A DNA stretch of 64,000 nucleotides from CAVTJL01 sp963735065 (lineage in GTDB: Bacteria > Pseudomonadota > Alphaproteobacteria > Geminicoccales > Geminicoccaceae): the NCBI GenBank assembly GCA_963735065.1, contig CAVTJL010000004.1, forward strand, positions 806,001 to 870,000. The letters run 5' to 3'. Positions 8,069-17,115 of the stretch are shown here, piece by piece. The position numbers were made by a program, and so were the translations under genes. Within the stretch, counting starts at the first letter, position 1, and the number at the start of each line of letters is the position of its first letter. The notes beneath the pieces are model-generated. The model made no database searches. It was not told the DNA's origin and was given only the letters and a program-made list of their open reading frames with translations.

Positions 8069-10438
8069 TCAGGCCTTCCAGCGCCACTCCTTGACCTCGG
8101 GCATGTCGTCGCCGTGGCGTTGGACGTAGTCGCGGTGCTCGACGAGCTTGTCGCGCAGCAGCTGCTTCACGTGGCTGGCGATGCTCTGCAGGCGGGGGAC
8201 ACGGTCGATCACGTCGCCGGCGAGATGGAAACGGTCGAGGTCGTTGAGCACCGTCATGTCGAAGGGTGTCGTCGTGGTCCCCTCCTCCTTGTAGCCGCGC
8301 ACATGGATATTGTGATGGTTGGTGCGCCGGTAGGTCAGGCGGTGGATCAGCCAGGGATAGCCGTGAAAGGCGAAGATGACGGGCTTGTCGCGGGTGAAGA
8401 GCGAATCGAACTCGCTGTCGGGGAGCCCGTGGGGATGCTCGGTCGAGGGCTGCAGCGTCATCAGGTCGACGACGTTGACCACGCGGATCTTGAGATCGGG
8501 CAGGTGCTTGCGGAGAAAGTCGACCGCGGCCAGGGTCTCCAGCGTCGGCACGTCGCCGGCGCAGGCCATGACGGCATCGGGCTCCGTGCCCGCGTCGTTG
8601 CTGGCCCAGGTCCAGATGCCAAGACCCAGCGTGCAGTGGCGGACGGCCGCCTCCATGTCGAGCCACTGCAGCTCGGGCTGCTTGCCCGAGACGATGACGT
8701 TCACATAGTTGCGGCTCTTCAGGCAGTGGTCGGTGACCGAGAGCAGGCAGTTGGCGTCGGGCGGCAGGTAGACGCGGACCACGTCGGCCTTCTTGTTGAC
8801 GACATGGTCGATGAAGCCCGGGTCCTGGTGGCTGAAGCCATTGTGGTCCTGGCGCCAGACATGGCTGGTCAGCAGGTAGTTGAGCGAGGCGATGGGCCTG
8901 CGCCAGCGGATGTGGCGCGTGGTCTTCAGCCACTTGGCGTGCTGGTTGAACATCGAATCGATGATGTGGATGAAGGCCTCGTAGCACGAGAAGAAGCCGT
9001 GCCGGCCGGTGAGGAGATAGCCCTCGAGCCAGCCCTGACAGAGATGCTCGCTCAAGACCTCCATGACGCGGCCGTCCGGGGCCACGTGATCGTCGGTCGG
9101 CAGGATCTCGGCGGTCGAGAGGCGGTTCGTGACGTCGAAAAGCGCCGAGAGGCGGTTCGAGGCGGTCTCGTCGGGCCCGACCACGCGGAAGTTCTTCGAC
9201 TCGGCGTTGAGCCGCATCACGTCGCGCAGGAACTGACCGGCGACGCGGGTCGCCTCGGCGCGCACCGTGCCGGGCTCGGGCACGGCCACCGCATAGTCGC
9301 GAAAGTCCGGCAGGCTCAGGTCGCGGAGCAAAAGGCCGCCATTGGCGCGCGGGTTGGCGCCCATCCGCCGGTCGCCCTCGGGTGCCAGGGCCGCAAGCTC
9401 GGGCGCCAGCCGACCCGCGGTGTCGAAGAGCTCCTCCGGTCGATAGCTCTGCATCCAGGCCTCGAGCATCTTGAGATGCTCGGGATTGCTCCTGACCTCG
9501 GCGATCGGCACCTGATGCGCCCGGAAGGTGCCCTCGACCTGCCGGCCGTCGACGATCTTGGGGCCGGTCCAGCCCTTGGGCGTCTTGAGGACGATCATCG
9601 GCCAGCGGGGCCGCTGGGTGAAGCCCTCGGTGCGCGCCTGCTTCTGGATCGCCTGGATCTCGCCCACGACCTTGTCCAGGGTCCCGGCCATCAGCCGGTG
9701 CATCGTCTCGGGCTCGTCGCCGGCGACGATGTAGGGCTTGTAGCCGTAGCCGGAGAGAAGCTGCTCGAGCTCCTCGTCGCCGATGCGGGCCAGCACCGTG
9801 GGGTTAGCGATCTTGTAACCGTTGAGGTGCAAGATCGGCAGAACGGCGCCGTCGGTGGCGGGATTGAGGAACTTGTTGGAGTGCCAGCTCGCGGCCAAGG
9901 CACCGGTCTCGGCCTCGCCGTCGCCGACGACGCAGCAGACGAGGAGGTCCGGATTGTCGAACGCAGCGCCATAGGCGTGGAGGAGCGCATAGCCGAGCTC
10001 GCCGCCCTCGTGGATCGAGCCCGGCGTCTCGGGTGCCACATGGCTGGGGATGCCACCGGGGAACGAGAACTGGGTGAAGAGCCGCTTTATCCCCGCCTCG
10101 GTCTGCGGGATGTTCGGGTAGATCTCGCTGTAGGTGCCCTCGAGCCAGGTGTTGGCGACGAGGCCCGGCCCGCCGTGGCCGGGTCCGGCCACGTAGATCA
10201 TGTCGAGATCGCGCGCCTTGATGAGGCGGTTGAGGTGCACATAGACGAAGTTGAGGCCGGGCGTCGTGCCCCAGTGCCCGAGCAGCCGGGGCTTGACGTG
10301 CTCGCGTCGCAGCGGCTCGCGCAGCAGCGGGTTGTCCATGAGGTAGATCTGGCCGACCGACAGGTAGTTGGCGGCGCGCCAATAGGCGTCCATCAGGCGA
10401 AGCTCGTCCGCGCTCACGGAACGGTCGCTCGACTTCAT
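8069..10438 (-). CDS. xfp: Xylulose-5-phosphate/fructose-6-phosphate phosphoketolase
   Basis: 789 residues, the usual length. This TPP enzyme splits xylulose 5-phosphate or fructose 6-phosphate with phosphate to acetyl phosphate plus an aldose phosphate. Visible landmarks are GPGHGGPG (residues 85-92), the TPP/Mg motif GDGEAETG (172-179), LNGYKI, and the C-terminal YPWLIHRLTYRR. A strong GGGAGGAAGC ribosome site precedes the ATG at 10438. No acetate kinase or phosphotransacetylase gene lies nearby, so the gene stands alone. Confidence 0.96.
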   Translation of the reverse strand: MKSSDRSVSADELRLMDAYWRAANYLSVGQIYLMDNPLLREPLRREHVKPRLLGHWGTTPGLNFVYVHLNRLIKARDLDMIYVAGPGHGGPGLVANTWLEGTYSEIYPNIPQTEAGIKRLFTQFSFPGGIPSHVAPETPGSIHEGGELGYALLHAYGAAFDNPDLLVCCVVGDGEAETGALAASWHSNKFLNPATDGAVLPILHLNGYKIANPTVLARIGDEELEQLLSGYGYKPYIVAGDEPETMHRLMAGTLDKVVGEIQAIQKQARTEGFTQRPRWPMIVLKTPKGWTGPKIVDGRQVEGTFRAHQVPIAEVRSNPEHLKMLEAWMQSYRPEELFDTAGRLAPELAALAPEGDRRMGANPRANGGLLLRDLSLPDFRDYAVAVPEPGTVRAEATRVAGQFLRDVMRLNAESKNFRVVGPDETASNRLSALFDVTNRLSTAEILPTDDHVAPDGRVMEVLSEHLCQGWLEGYLLTGRHGFFSCYEAFIHIIDSMFNQHAKWLKTTRHIRWRRPIASLNYLLTSHVWRQDHNGFSHQDPGFIDHVVNKKADVVRVYLPPDANCLLSVTDHCLKSRNYVNVIVSGKQPELQWLDMEAAVRHCTLGLGIWTWASNDAGTEPDAVMACAGDVPTLETLAAVDFLRKHLPDLKIRVVNVVDLMTLQPSTEHPHGLPDSEFDSLFTRDKPVIFAFHGYPWLIHRLTYRRTNHHNIHVRGYKEEGTTTTPFDMTVLNDLDRFHLAGDVIDRVPRLQSIASHVKQLLRDKLVEHRDYVQRHGDDMPEVKEWRWKA

Positions 10439-10764
10439 GCTTCCTCCCAGGTTCGGCGCCTCGCGAGCCGCCCGGTCGTCCGCAGGCCGGCAGCTCGCAT
10501 ACGCGACGCAGCGTCCGCAGCGTCGTCAAGCCATGAACCTAGTGCGCAGAGGCGGCAAAGTCCGCCCCCGGGCCGCACGCCGCGACCTCGTCGCGCAGTC
10601 GGCCCCCAGGCGGCTGGCCAGCCTTTCGGACCTGAGCGACGCTGCAGCCCCGAGGCCCAAGGCAAAGCCATGCGGTCTTGTCGGTGCCCGCCATGAAGAA
10701 AGCGCCGGCGCCCCCTCGAGGACACCGGCGCCCGTTGTCACAGCGATGAAAGCCGAAACGGCGG
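10439..10764. other. 326-bp intergenic region: phosphoketolase leader and PfpI-gene terminator
   Basis: No protein gene is supported here. On the minus strand it holds the terminator-like hairpin of the upstream PfpI-family gene and then the phosphoketolase promoter region. A TTGACG hexamer (complement of 10524-10529) could be a -35 box; no good -10 box was found at 16-18 bp. Confidence 0.4.
10695..10731 (-). terminator. Rho-independent-like terminator after the PfpI-family gene
   Basis: Read on the minus strand, GCGCCGG (731-725) pairs with CCGGCGC (708-702) around a GC-rich loop, followed by TTTCTTC (10701-10695). It lies about 35 bp after the stop at 10765. Confidence 0.45.
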
Positions 10765-11328
10765 CTAGGCCGCCTTGCGCTCGCGATGGCGGCCCTCGGC
10801 GATCTCCTCGACGAGCTTGGCGCAGAAAGCGTCAAGATCGCCCGGGTTCCGGCTGGTGACGAGACCCTGGTCGGTCACGACCTGCTGGTCGACCCAGCGG
10901 CCGCCGGCGTTCACGACGTCCGTCCTGATCGACTTGTAGGAGGTCACCTGGCGACCCTGGATCACGCCCGCCTCGACGAGCAGCCAGGGGCCATGGCAGA
11001 TCGCCGCCACCGGCTTCCTCGCATCGAACATCGCCCGCACGAACGCCACGACCTTGGGCTCGACGCGAAGAAGATCCGGGTTGATCTGGCCGCCCGGAAT
11101 GACGAGCGCGTCGTAGTCGTCGGGCGACACATCGTCGAAGGTCCTGTCAACCTTGACTGGCCGGCCCCAGTCCTTCCCCTCCCAGCCTTTGATCTCGCCG
11201 GGCTGCAGGGAGACGATATCGGCCTGGGCGCCCGCCTCCTTCACGGCCTGCAAGGGTCGCTCGAGCTCGGACTGCTCGAAGCCGTGCGTGGCGATGATGG
11301 CTACCTTCTTGCCGCTGAGATTCGGCAT
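10765..11328 (-). CDS. DJ-1/PfpI-family type 1 glutamine-amidotransferase-like protein
   Basis: 187 residues. The nucleophile elbow AICHGPW places the conserved cysteine at residue 111, and IPGGQINPD (about 77-85) is the usual acidic/oxyanion loop. It matches the YhbO/PfpI subgroup linked to stress resistance and deglycase or protease activity. It appears single-domain and cytoplasmic. ATG at 11328 with GGAGAG upstream supports the start. Confidence 0.92.
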   Translation of the reverse strand: MPNLSGKKVAIIATHGFEQSELERPLQAVKEAGAQADIVSLQPGEIKGWEGKDWGRPVKVDRTFDDVSPDDYDALVIPGGQINPDLLRVEPKVVAFVRAMFDARKPVAAICHGPWLLVEAGVIQGRQVTSYKSIRTDVVNAGGRWVDQQVVTDQGLVTSRNPGDLDAFCAKLVEEIAEGRHRERKAA

Positions 11329-11468
11329 GATGGCTCTCCTCGTCAGATTTCAGGGGTGCTTCGGCGTGTCTCTGCCGCCTTTGTCCCTGGCAAACGACCC
11401 GAGCGGACAATGGTTGCGTGGGGAATGGGCGCCCTGCTCCAGGCCTCGCGTGCCGAGCGTGCATCGGC

Positions 11469-12340
11469 TCAGCCGCAGCTCGGGGAGCGAGGCAGGGGTG
11501 AAGGCGGATGGAGAACGGCCACGTCGCCGTTGCCGGCCACGAGCCTCCATCGAGCTGTGCGTGGCGCTTCGCGGCCAAGAAGCTCTCGAGCACCCGCAGG
11601 ATCTCGAGCGTTCCTGCCCGGATCTCGTCCTCGAGGATGGCGCGGAGCAACCATCCGATGCCGTGACCGGCGCGGACGGCGCTTCTCAACGTTTCCATGT
11701 CGTCGAAGACGAGCTGTGCTGGTGCCTTCAGCGACCGCGTCCGCCCATCCTCCGCAAATTCCCAGTTCTGCAACCGGTTGCCGGTCACGAGCTTGTAGCG
11801 AACGCATCGGTGCGCGAGCAGGTCGCGCGAATGCGACGGCCTTCCATGAGCGCCGAGGTAGGCCGGCGCCGCAAAGTAGCACCGCTCGACCGGCCCGGTG
11901 ACGCGCAGCGCGACCATGCCGGGGCAGAGCAGATCGCCGAGGCGGAAGCTGGCATGAAACCCCTCTTTCACCAGATCGACGAGGCCTTCATTGATCGAGA
12001 GCTCGAGGCGGATATTCGGATATTGCGCCTGGAACTCCGCGAGCACAGGCGCCAGCAGCCAGGCATAGGCGCCGGACGGCATGGTCAGGCGGAGCGTGCC
12101 GGTGGTCGACTTGCCGACGGCGCGGGCGCGCTCGACGGAATCCTCGATCTCCTGGAAGGCCGGCCCCGCTCCGCCGAGCAGCGCACGGCCCGCCTCCGTG
12201 AGCTCCAGCGACCTGGTCGTGCGCACCAGCAGCCTCACACCGAGCCGGCTCTCCAGCAACTTCAGCGGAGCGATCTAGGTGAACACTATCGCCCGCCTCA
12301 GGGCCGAAAGGCCGCTCGGGCTGCCAGGTCGGCTGCGCGG
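11469..12340 (-). pseudogene. LysR-family regulator, decayed
   Basis: The readable core (LESRLGVRLLVRTTRSLELTEAG... through GHGIGWLLRAILEDEIRAG) is a LysR linker helix plus most of the effector domain. Upstream in the same frame there is a weak remnant of the helix-turn-helix (GLSALRRAI), but an in-frame TAG (complement of 12275-12277) separates it from the core and no start is seen. At the other end the reading frame loses family similarity after WPFSIRL and would run far into the next gene without a proper stop. It faces the EamA exporter gene, the classical LysR/exporter arrangement, so it probably once controlled it. The boundaries are approximate. Confidence 0.7.
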
Positions 12341-12360
12341 CAGCAGCAGGTCGACCGATC

Positions 12361-13314
12361 ATGATGGGCGGGGGCCTGGTGCAACGCGATCGGACGGCGA
12401 GCGGCATCGCCATTCTCCTCACCTCCGTCACCGCCTTGGCCTTCGGCGACGCGATGGTGAAGCTCGTGAGCCACGACCTCACGGTCTGGCAGGTCTTCGT
12501 TGCGCGATCCGCCTTCGCGCTGCCCTGCCTGCAGGGGCTCGCCCGAGCGACGGGCACGCAGCGACGGGCCACGGCGCCCGGATGGGTCGCCATGCGAAGC
12601 CTGCTGCTGGTTCTCACATGGCTCTGCTACTACGCCTCGCTGCCCGTGCTCGACCTCGCCGTCGCGGCCGTGGCCATCTACACCAACCCGATCCTCACCT
12701 CCCTCCTCTCCGCTGCCCTGCTCGGCTGGCGCGTCACGTCACGACAATGGCTGGGTGTCGGGCTGGGGTTCTGCGGCGTGGTGGTGATCCTCCAGCCAGG
12801 CAGCGCTGCGTTCTCCTGGGCCGTCCTGCTGCCGCTCATGGGGGCGGCCTTCTATTCCTGCGCCATGGTGCTGACGCGGAGCCGATGCCGGGACGAGAGC
12901 GCCATCGGCCTCGCCGCGGCGCTCCACGTCGCGTTCATCGCGACCGGTGCGATCGCCATCCTGGGCCTCGGATTGGCAGGGCCACCCGCAGCCCTGCGCG
13001 CGGCCTACCCGTTCCTCCTCGACGGCTGGGCGCCCATGTCGGGTGGGGCCCGGTCCCTGATGGCCCTCTTGGGGCTGCTCTCCGCAGCCTTCTCGATCGG
13101 CGTGGCGCGAGCCTATCAGGTCACGCCGCCGCCGATCGCCGCGGTCTTCGACTATGGGTACCTCGTCTCGGCCGCGCTCTGGGACTTTTTCCTGCTCGCG
13201 GAGAGACCGGGGGTGGCCGCCCTTTCGGGCATGATCCTGATCGCCTGGGCGGGATCCCTCGTGGCGGTGCCGCGAGGCACGTGTGCGCGGGCGTGGTGGA
13301 AGCCGGCGCCATGA
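12361..13314 (+). CDS. EamA/DMT-family transporter
   Basis: 317 residues with about ten hydrophobic segments in two repeats of five, the pattern of drug/metabolite exporters (EamA, RhaT-like). The first begins GIAILLTSVTALAFGDAMVKL and the second half at about residue 155. The C-terminal tail (CARAWWKPAP) is hydrophilic. The substrate is unknown. ATG 12361 starts just before the first membrane segment. Its likely regulator, the divergent LysR gene, is broken. Confidence 0.88.
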   Translation: MMGGGLVQRDRTASGIAILLTSVTALAFGDAMVKLVSHDLTVWQVFVARSAFALPCLQGLARATGTQRRATAPGWVAMRSLLLVLTWLCYYASLPVLDLAVAAVAIYTNPILTSLLSAALLGWRVTSRQWLGVGLGFCGVVVILQPGSAAFSWAVLLPLMGAAFYSCAMVLTRSRCRDESAIGLAAALHVAFIATGAIAILGLGLAGPPAALRAAYPFLLDGWAPMSGGARSLMALLGLLSAAFSIGVARAYQVTPPPIAAVFDYGYLVSAALWDFFLLAERPGVAALSGMILIAWAGSLVAVPRGTCARAWWKPAP

Positions 13315-13354
13315 GCTCGCGGGACGAGCGAGGCCCGAAGGCAGCGGCAGGCGC

Positions 13355-14497
13355 TCAGGCGATGCGTGCGCCCTCGCGCCAGACGGCGCTCACGCAAGGT
13401 GTGGCACCGACCTCTCGCACGCGGACGAGATCGGCGCGCAGGCCCGGCTCGATGGCGCCGCGGTCCTTGAGCCCCAAGAGGCGGGCCGGTGCCGCGGTGA
13501 CGGGCTGGACGGCAGCAGGAAGAGCCAGACCGGCGGTGCGGTGGAGCAGGAAGACGGCCTGGAGGAGGCTCGCCGGCACATAGTCCGAGGAGAAGACGTC
13601 GAGGAGACCACGCGCCGCGAGGTCTCCCGCCGAGACGTTGCCCGAATGGGAGCCGCCCAGCACGAGGTTGGGCGCCCCCATCACGATGCCCATGCCGGCG
13701 GCGTGCGCGGCCTCCGCGGCCTCGATCGTGGTCGGGAACTCCGAGATCGTGACGCCACTCGCCTGCGCCTCCTCGACATGCTCGCGCGTGGTGTCGTCGT
13801 GACTGGCCCGAGCGGCGTGATGGCCCTCGAGAAGCTCCAGCAGGCGCAGCCGGTTCTTTGCTGCATTCGCCTGCTGCTCGGCGATACGCTGCTCGATCAT
13901 GCGGCGCAGCGCGCCATCATCCTTGACCGTGCGCCCCATGTGGAAGACCCGGTACTTCTCCAGATCCCGCCACTGCCGCTGGCCCGGCGTGTGGTCCATG
14001 AAGGAGACGAGGACGAGGTCGGGCTCCGCCAGCAGCGGCTCGAAGAGGGGAACGCAGCCGGGATCGGTGGTCTCGAGGCGCAGATGAAGGCGATGGTCGG
14101 CCTTGAGCGCACCGGCGCTGCCGGCCCGCCGCAACACGTCGAGGGAGAGGCGCAGCAGCTCGAGGCGCTCCTCCTTGCCGCCATAGAAGCCGACGCAGAC
14201 GGCATCGCAGACGGTGGTGATGCCGGCCGCGGCGATCTGCGCGTCGTGCTGGAGCATCGCGGCGTCGGCCGGCCAGCGCACGCCGGGCCGGGGCTGGAAT
14301 TGGCGCTCGAGATTGTCGGTATGCAGCTCGACGAAGCCGGGTAGCAGCCAGTCCCCCTCGAGATCGAGGGCGGCAGGGACACGCGAGCGGCCCGCCTCGA
14401 TCGCGGCGATCCTGCCCTCCCGCACGATGAGCGTGCCATCGATGACAGAAGACGGCGCCACGATGCGGGCGTTGGTGAGGATGGTCTCGGCGCTCAT
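13355..14497 (-). CDS. phnM: PhnM, ribose-1-methylphosphonate 5-triphosphate diphosphatase (copy 2, C-P lyase operon)
   Basis: 380 residues. ATG at 14497 overlaps the phnL stop in an ATGA junction, fixing the start. The motifs FVELHTDNLERQFQPRPGV, KADHRLHLRLE, ASHDDTTREHVEEA, GAPNLVLGGSHSGNV and FSSDYVPASLL are canonical. This is the last gene of the phnGHIJKLM operon and so probably the working diphosphatase for it. It is the closest in sequence to copy 1. Confidence 0.95.
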   Translation of the reverse strand: MSAETILTNARIVAPSSVIDGTLIVREGRIAAIEAGRSRVPAALDLEGDWLLPGFVELHTDNLERQFQPRPGVRWPADAAMLQHDAQIAAAGITTVCDAVCVGFYGGKEERLELLRLSLDVLRRAGSAGALKADHRLHLRLETTDPGCVPLFEPLLAEPDLVLVSFMDHTPGQRQWRDLEKYRVFHMGRTVKDDGALRRMIEQRIAEQQANAAKNRLRLLELLEGHHAARASHDDTTREHVEEAQASGVTISEFPTTIEAAEAAHAAGMGIVMGAPNLVLGGSHSGNVSAGDLAARGLLDVFSSDYVPASLLQAVFLLHRTAGLALPAAVQPVTAAPARLLGLKDRGAIEPGLRADLVRVREVGATPCVSAVWREGARIA

Positions 14498-15189
14498 GCG
14501 GCGATCCGTGCCGGGCGGAGATCGAGCATCCGGTCGGCGACGCGGCCGCGAACGTCCGCATCGTGGAAGATGCCGAGGCAGGCGGCCCCGCGATGCTTCG
14601 CCTCGAGAATCAGCTCGACGACACGGTCGCGGTTCGCCGCGTCGAGCGAGGCCGTGGGCTCGTCCAGGAGCAGCACCGGGAAGGGATGGATGAAGCCGCG
14701 GGCGATGTTGACCCGCTGCTGCTCGCCGCCCGAGAAGGTGGCGGGCGGCAGGCCCCACAGGCGGGGGGCGATGTCGAGGCGCTCGAGCAGCGCTGCGGCA
14801 CGCCCGCGCGCGGCCTCGCGGTCCGTGCCCAGCGCCACGAGGGGCTCGGCCACAATGTCCAGCGCCGGCACGCGCGGCACGACGCGCAGGAACTGGCTCA
14901 CATAGCCCAGGGTCCTGCGGCGGACATCGAGGATCTCGCGCGGATCGGCGCGGGCGAGGTCGACCGCCCTGCCCTCGTGCGCGACCAGAATGCGGCCGGC
15001 CATGGCACGGTAGGTGCCGTAGAGGAGCTTCAGGACCGTGCTCTTGCCGGCGCCCGAGGGGCCGACGAGCGCCACGCAGGTGCCGGCCTCGACCTCGAGG
15101 TCCAGCGCATCCAGGACAGGCAGGCACAGCCCGCCCTGGAGATGAAGGGTGAAGCTCTTGCTCAGGCCCTGCACGCTGAGCGGGGGCAC
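14494..15189 (-). CDS. phnL: PhnL, C-P lyase ABC-type ATPase
   Basis: 231 residues with Walker A GPSGAGKS, signature FSGGEQQRVNIARG and Walker B VLLLDEPTASLD. The FLRVVPRVPALDIVAEPL segment is typical of PhnL. PhnL is an ABC ATPase needed for phosphonate breakdown, associated with the C-P lyase core although no permease is involved. The start is GTG at 15189, 4 bp after the phnK stop. Confidence 0.95.
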   Translation of the reverse strand: MPPLSVQGLSKSFTLHLQGGLCLPVLDALDLEVEAGTCVALVGPSGAGKSTVLKLLYGTYRAMAGRILVAHEGRAVDLARADPREILDVRRRTLGYVSQFLRVVPRVPALDIVAEPLVALGTDREAARGRAAALLERLDIAPRLWGLPPATFSGGEQQRVNIARGFIHPFPVLLLDEPTASLDAANRDRVVELILEAKHRGAACLGIFHDADVRGRVADRMLDLRPARIAA

Positions 15190-15193
15190 CGGC

Positions 15194-15971
15194 TCAGCCC
15201 TGCAGGATCGAGGCGACGAGAAGCTGGCTGTAGGGATGCTGGGGATCCTCCAGAACCTGATCGGTGAGCCCCGTCTCGACCACGCGGCCCCGCTGCATCA
15301 CCAGCATGCGGTGGGACAAAAGCCGCGCCACGGCAAGATCGTGGGTCACGATAACCACAGACAGTGAAAGCTCCGTAACCAGCGAGCGCAACAGATCGAT
15401 CAGGCGCGCCTGCACCGAGACGTCGAGGCCGCCCGTGGGCTCGTCCATGAAGACAAGGCGCGGACGGGAGACGAGGTTCCTGGCGATCTGCAGGCGCTGC
15501 TGCATGCCGCCCGAGAAGGTGCGCGGCAGATGGTCGATGCGGCCGGCCTCGATCTCGACGCGGGCGAGCCAGTCCTCCGCGGCCTCGCGGATGCGGCCAT
15601 AGTGGCGGTCGCCCACGGCCATCAGCCGCTCGCCGATATTGCCGCCGGCGGTGATGCCGAGCCTGAGGCCGTCGCGGGGGTTCTGATGCACGAAGCCCCA
15701 CTCGGTGCGAAAGAGCCAGCGACGCTGCGGCTCGCCCAGCGCCAGCACGTCGACGGTGCCCTCGTGCCGGCTGGCGTAGCGGACGCTGCCCGCATCGGCC
15801 GTGAGCAAGGCCGGCGAGGCAGCCCAGCAGCGTGGACTTGCCGGAGCCGGATTCTCCAACCACGGCCAGAACCTCGCCGGGCCAAAGATCAAAGCCGACG
15901 CCGTCGACGGCCTGAAGCCTGCCGAAGCCTTTTCTCAGCCCCTCGACGCTCAGGAGTGGCGCCTCGCTCAC
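15194..15971 (-). pseudogene. phnK: PhnK, C-P lyase ABC ATPase, frameshifted as assembled
   Basis: GTG at 15971 overlaps the phnJ stop. The first frame gives SEAPLLSVEGLRKGFG and Walker A GESGSGKSTLL; after CLAG the family sequence continues in another frame (LLTADAGSVRYA... WGFVHQNPRDGLRLGITAGGNIGERL... FSGGMQQRLQIARNL... VFMDEPTGGLDVS). The break is at about 15805-15813 and equals one extra base. Removing it gives 258 residues, close to E. coli PhnK. PhnK binds the PhnGHIJ core. All catalytic motifs are intact across the two frames, so an assembly insertion is more likely than gene loss. Confidence 0.9.
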
Positions 15972-16849
15972 AGCCCCTCTCCATCCGTCCGACGGCTGGC
16001 GCAATAGTCGGTGTCGGAGCAGCAGAACATGCGCCCGCCCCGATCGTCGACCACCACCTCGTCGAGATAGGAGCCGGTTGCGCCGCAGAGCGCGCAGCTC
16101 TCGGTCCAGCGCTGCACCTCGAAGGGATGATCCTCGAAATCGAGGCTCTTAACCGCCGTGAAAGGAGGCACCGCATAGAGTCGCTTCTCGCGACCGGCGC
16201 CGAAGAGCTGGAGGGCGGGGCTCATGTGCATCTTGGGATTGTCGAACTTGGGCGTCGGCGATGGCGCCATGACGTAGCGGTCGTTCACGAGCACGGGATA
16301 GTTGTAGCTCGTGGTGATGCGGCCCATGCGCGCGATGTCCTCGTAGAGGCGGACCTGCATGACGCCATAATCGGCGAGCGCGTGCAGCTTCCGGGTCTCG
16401 ATCTCGCGCGGCTCGAGGAAGCGCAAAGGCTCGGGCGTGGGCACCTGATAGACGAGGATCTGCTTTTTCGTGAGGGGCGTCTCGGGGATGCGATGACGGG
16501 TCTGGATGATCGTGGCCTCGGCGGTGCGCTCGGTGGTCCGCACGCCGGCGGTGCGGGCGAAGAAGCGACGGATCGAGACGGCGTTCGTGGTGTCGTCGGC
16601 ACCCTGGTCGATGACCTTCAAGATGTCGTCCCGACCGATGCAGGCGGCCGTGACCTGGATGCCGCCCGTGCCCCAGCCATAGGGCAAGGGCATGTCGCGC
16701 GACGCGAAGGGCACCTGATAGCCGGGGATCGCCACGGCCTTCAGGAGGGCGCGGCGGATCATCCTTTTTGTCTGCTCGTCGAGATAGGCGAAGTTGTAGC
16801 CCTCGGTGGCGGTGGCGGGAACGCAGGGCTCGGCGGCGGCGACGGTCAT
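15968..16849 (-). CDS. phnJ: PhnJ, radical-SAM carbon-phosphorus lyase
   Basis: 293 residues starting MTVAAAEP, with ATG overlapping the stop of the small upstream frame (ATGA). PhnJ cleaves the C-P bond of ribose 1-methylphosphonate 5-phosphate using a 4Fe-4S cluster and SAM. The cluster cysteines lie in the C-terminal region: CALCGATG and then MFCCSDTDYC. GYNFAYLDEQTKRMIRRALLKAVAIPG at the N-terminus is typical. The gene is intact, unlike its neighbours phnK and phnI. Confidence 0.96.
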   Translation of the reverse strand: MTVAAAEPCVPATATEGYNFAYLDEQTKRMIRRALLKAVAIPGYQVPFASRDMPLPYGWGTGGIQVTAACIGRDDILKVIDQGADDTTNAVSIRRFFARTAGVRTTERTAEATIIQTRHRIPETPLTKKQILVYQVPTPEPLRFLEPREIETRKLHALADYGVMQVRLYEDIARMGRITTSYNYPVLVNDRYVMAPSPTPKFDNPKMHMSPALQLFGAGREKRLYAVPPFTAVKSLDFEDHPFEVQRWTESCALCGATGSYLDEVVVDDRGGRMFCCSDTDYCASRRTDGEGL

Positions 16850-17115
16850 GGGCACCGATCCTCGGCGAGCCTGTTGGCGGAAAGGGCGAGCGTTCTTGTT
16901 GCCGCGGCGGTCACGGGGCGCTGCTCCGACACACGCGGGGACAACCGGCGGTGGTCAATCCAGCCTTGCGCGAGCTCGCCGTCGTTCGGGACGGGGCAGC
17001 TCTCGCTCCGGCTGATCCAGGCGGGGAACGCCTGGGCCGAGCGCGGGATGCCTTCCGGCCTGTCGGCGGGTGGGGCTGCGGCTACGTCCGCGGCAACGGT
17101 CATGGGCACCGATCC
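16836..17115. repeat. Imperfect tandem duplication: DUF429 3' end plus phnJ start
   Basis: A 26-bp sequence occurs at 16836-16861 and again at 17090-17115 with one mismatch (…ACGGTCATGGGCACCGATCC); both copies hold a TGA/ATG junction reading DRCP-stop and MTVAA. The DNA between them is also related to the 3' part of the DUF429 gene (for example ATCCAGCCTT near 16959 and 17145). The segment therefore looks like an old, diverged partial duplication of the DUF429 end joined to the phnJ start. Confidence 0.75.
16846..17103 (-). CDS. Small open frame: phnJ-like start fused to a diverged DUF429 C-terminus
   Basis: 85 codons. It begins MTVAADVAAAPPADRPEG, like the phnJ start, and continues AQAFPAWISRSESCPVPND then GELAQGWIDH. 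That part aligns with the DUF429 C-terminus AAWAWTMRDRNFGIPDD then ADPAEGWIVDP. It ends LAEDRCP, like the DUF429 end AADRCP. Both ends are ATGA overlaps with its neighbours. It is probably a duplication by-product that keeps translational coupling to phnJ; an independent protein function is doubtful. Confidence 0.5.
   Translation of the reverse strand: MTVAADVAAAPPADRPEGIPRSAQAFPAWISRSESCPVPNDGELAQGWIDHRRLSPRVSEQRPVTAAATRTLALSANRLAEDRCP

Noticed and set aside
8114..10696. An 860-codon open frame antisense to phosphoketolase
   Set aside because: Phosphoketolase is certain on the other strand; the antisense protein has no recognisable domain.
15194..15971. phnK and phnI as true pseudogenes from loss of phosphonate use
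   Set aside because: Each break is one inserted base, the conserved residues are intact in the other frame, and the same type of insertion occurs in unrelated genes of the window; error is the simpler reading, though not proven.
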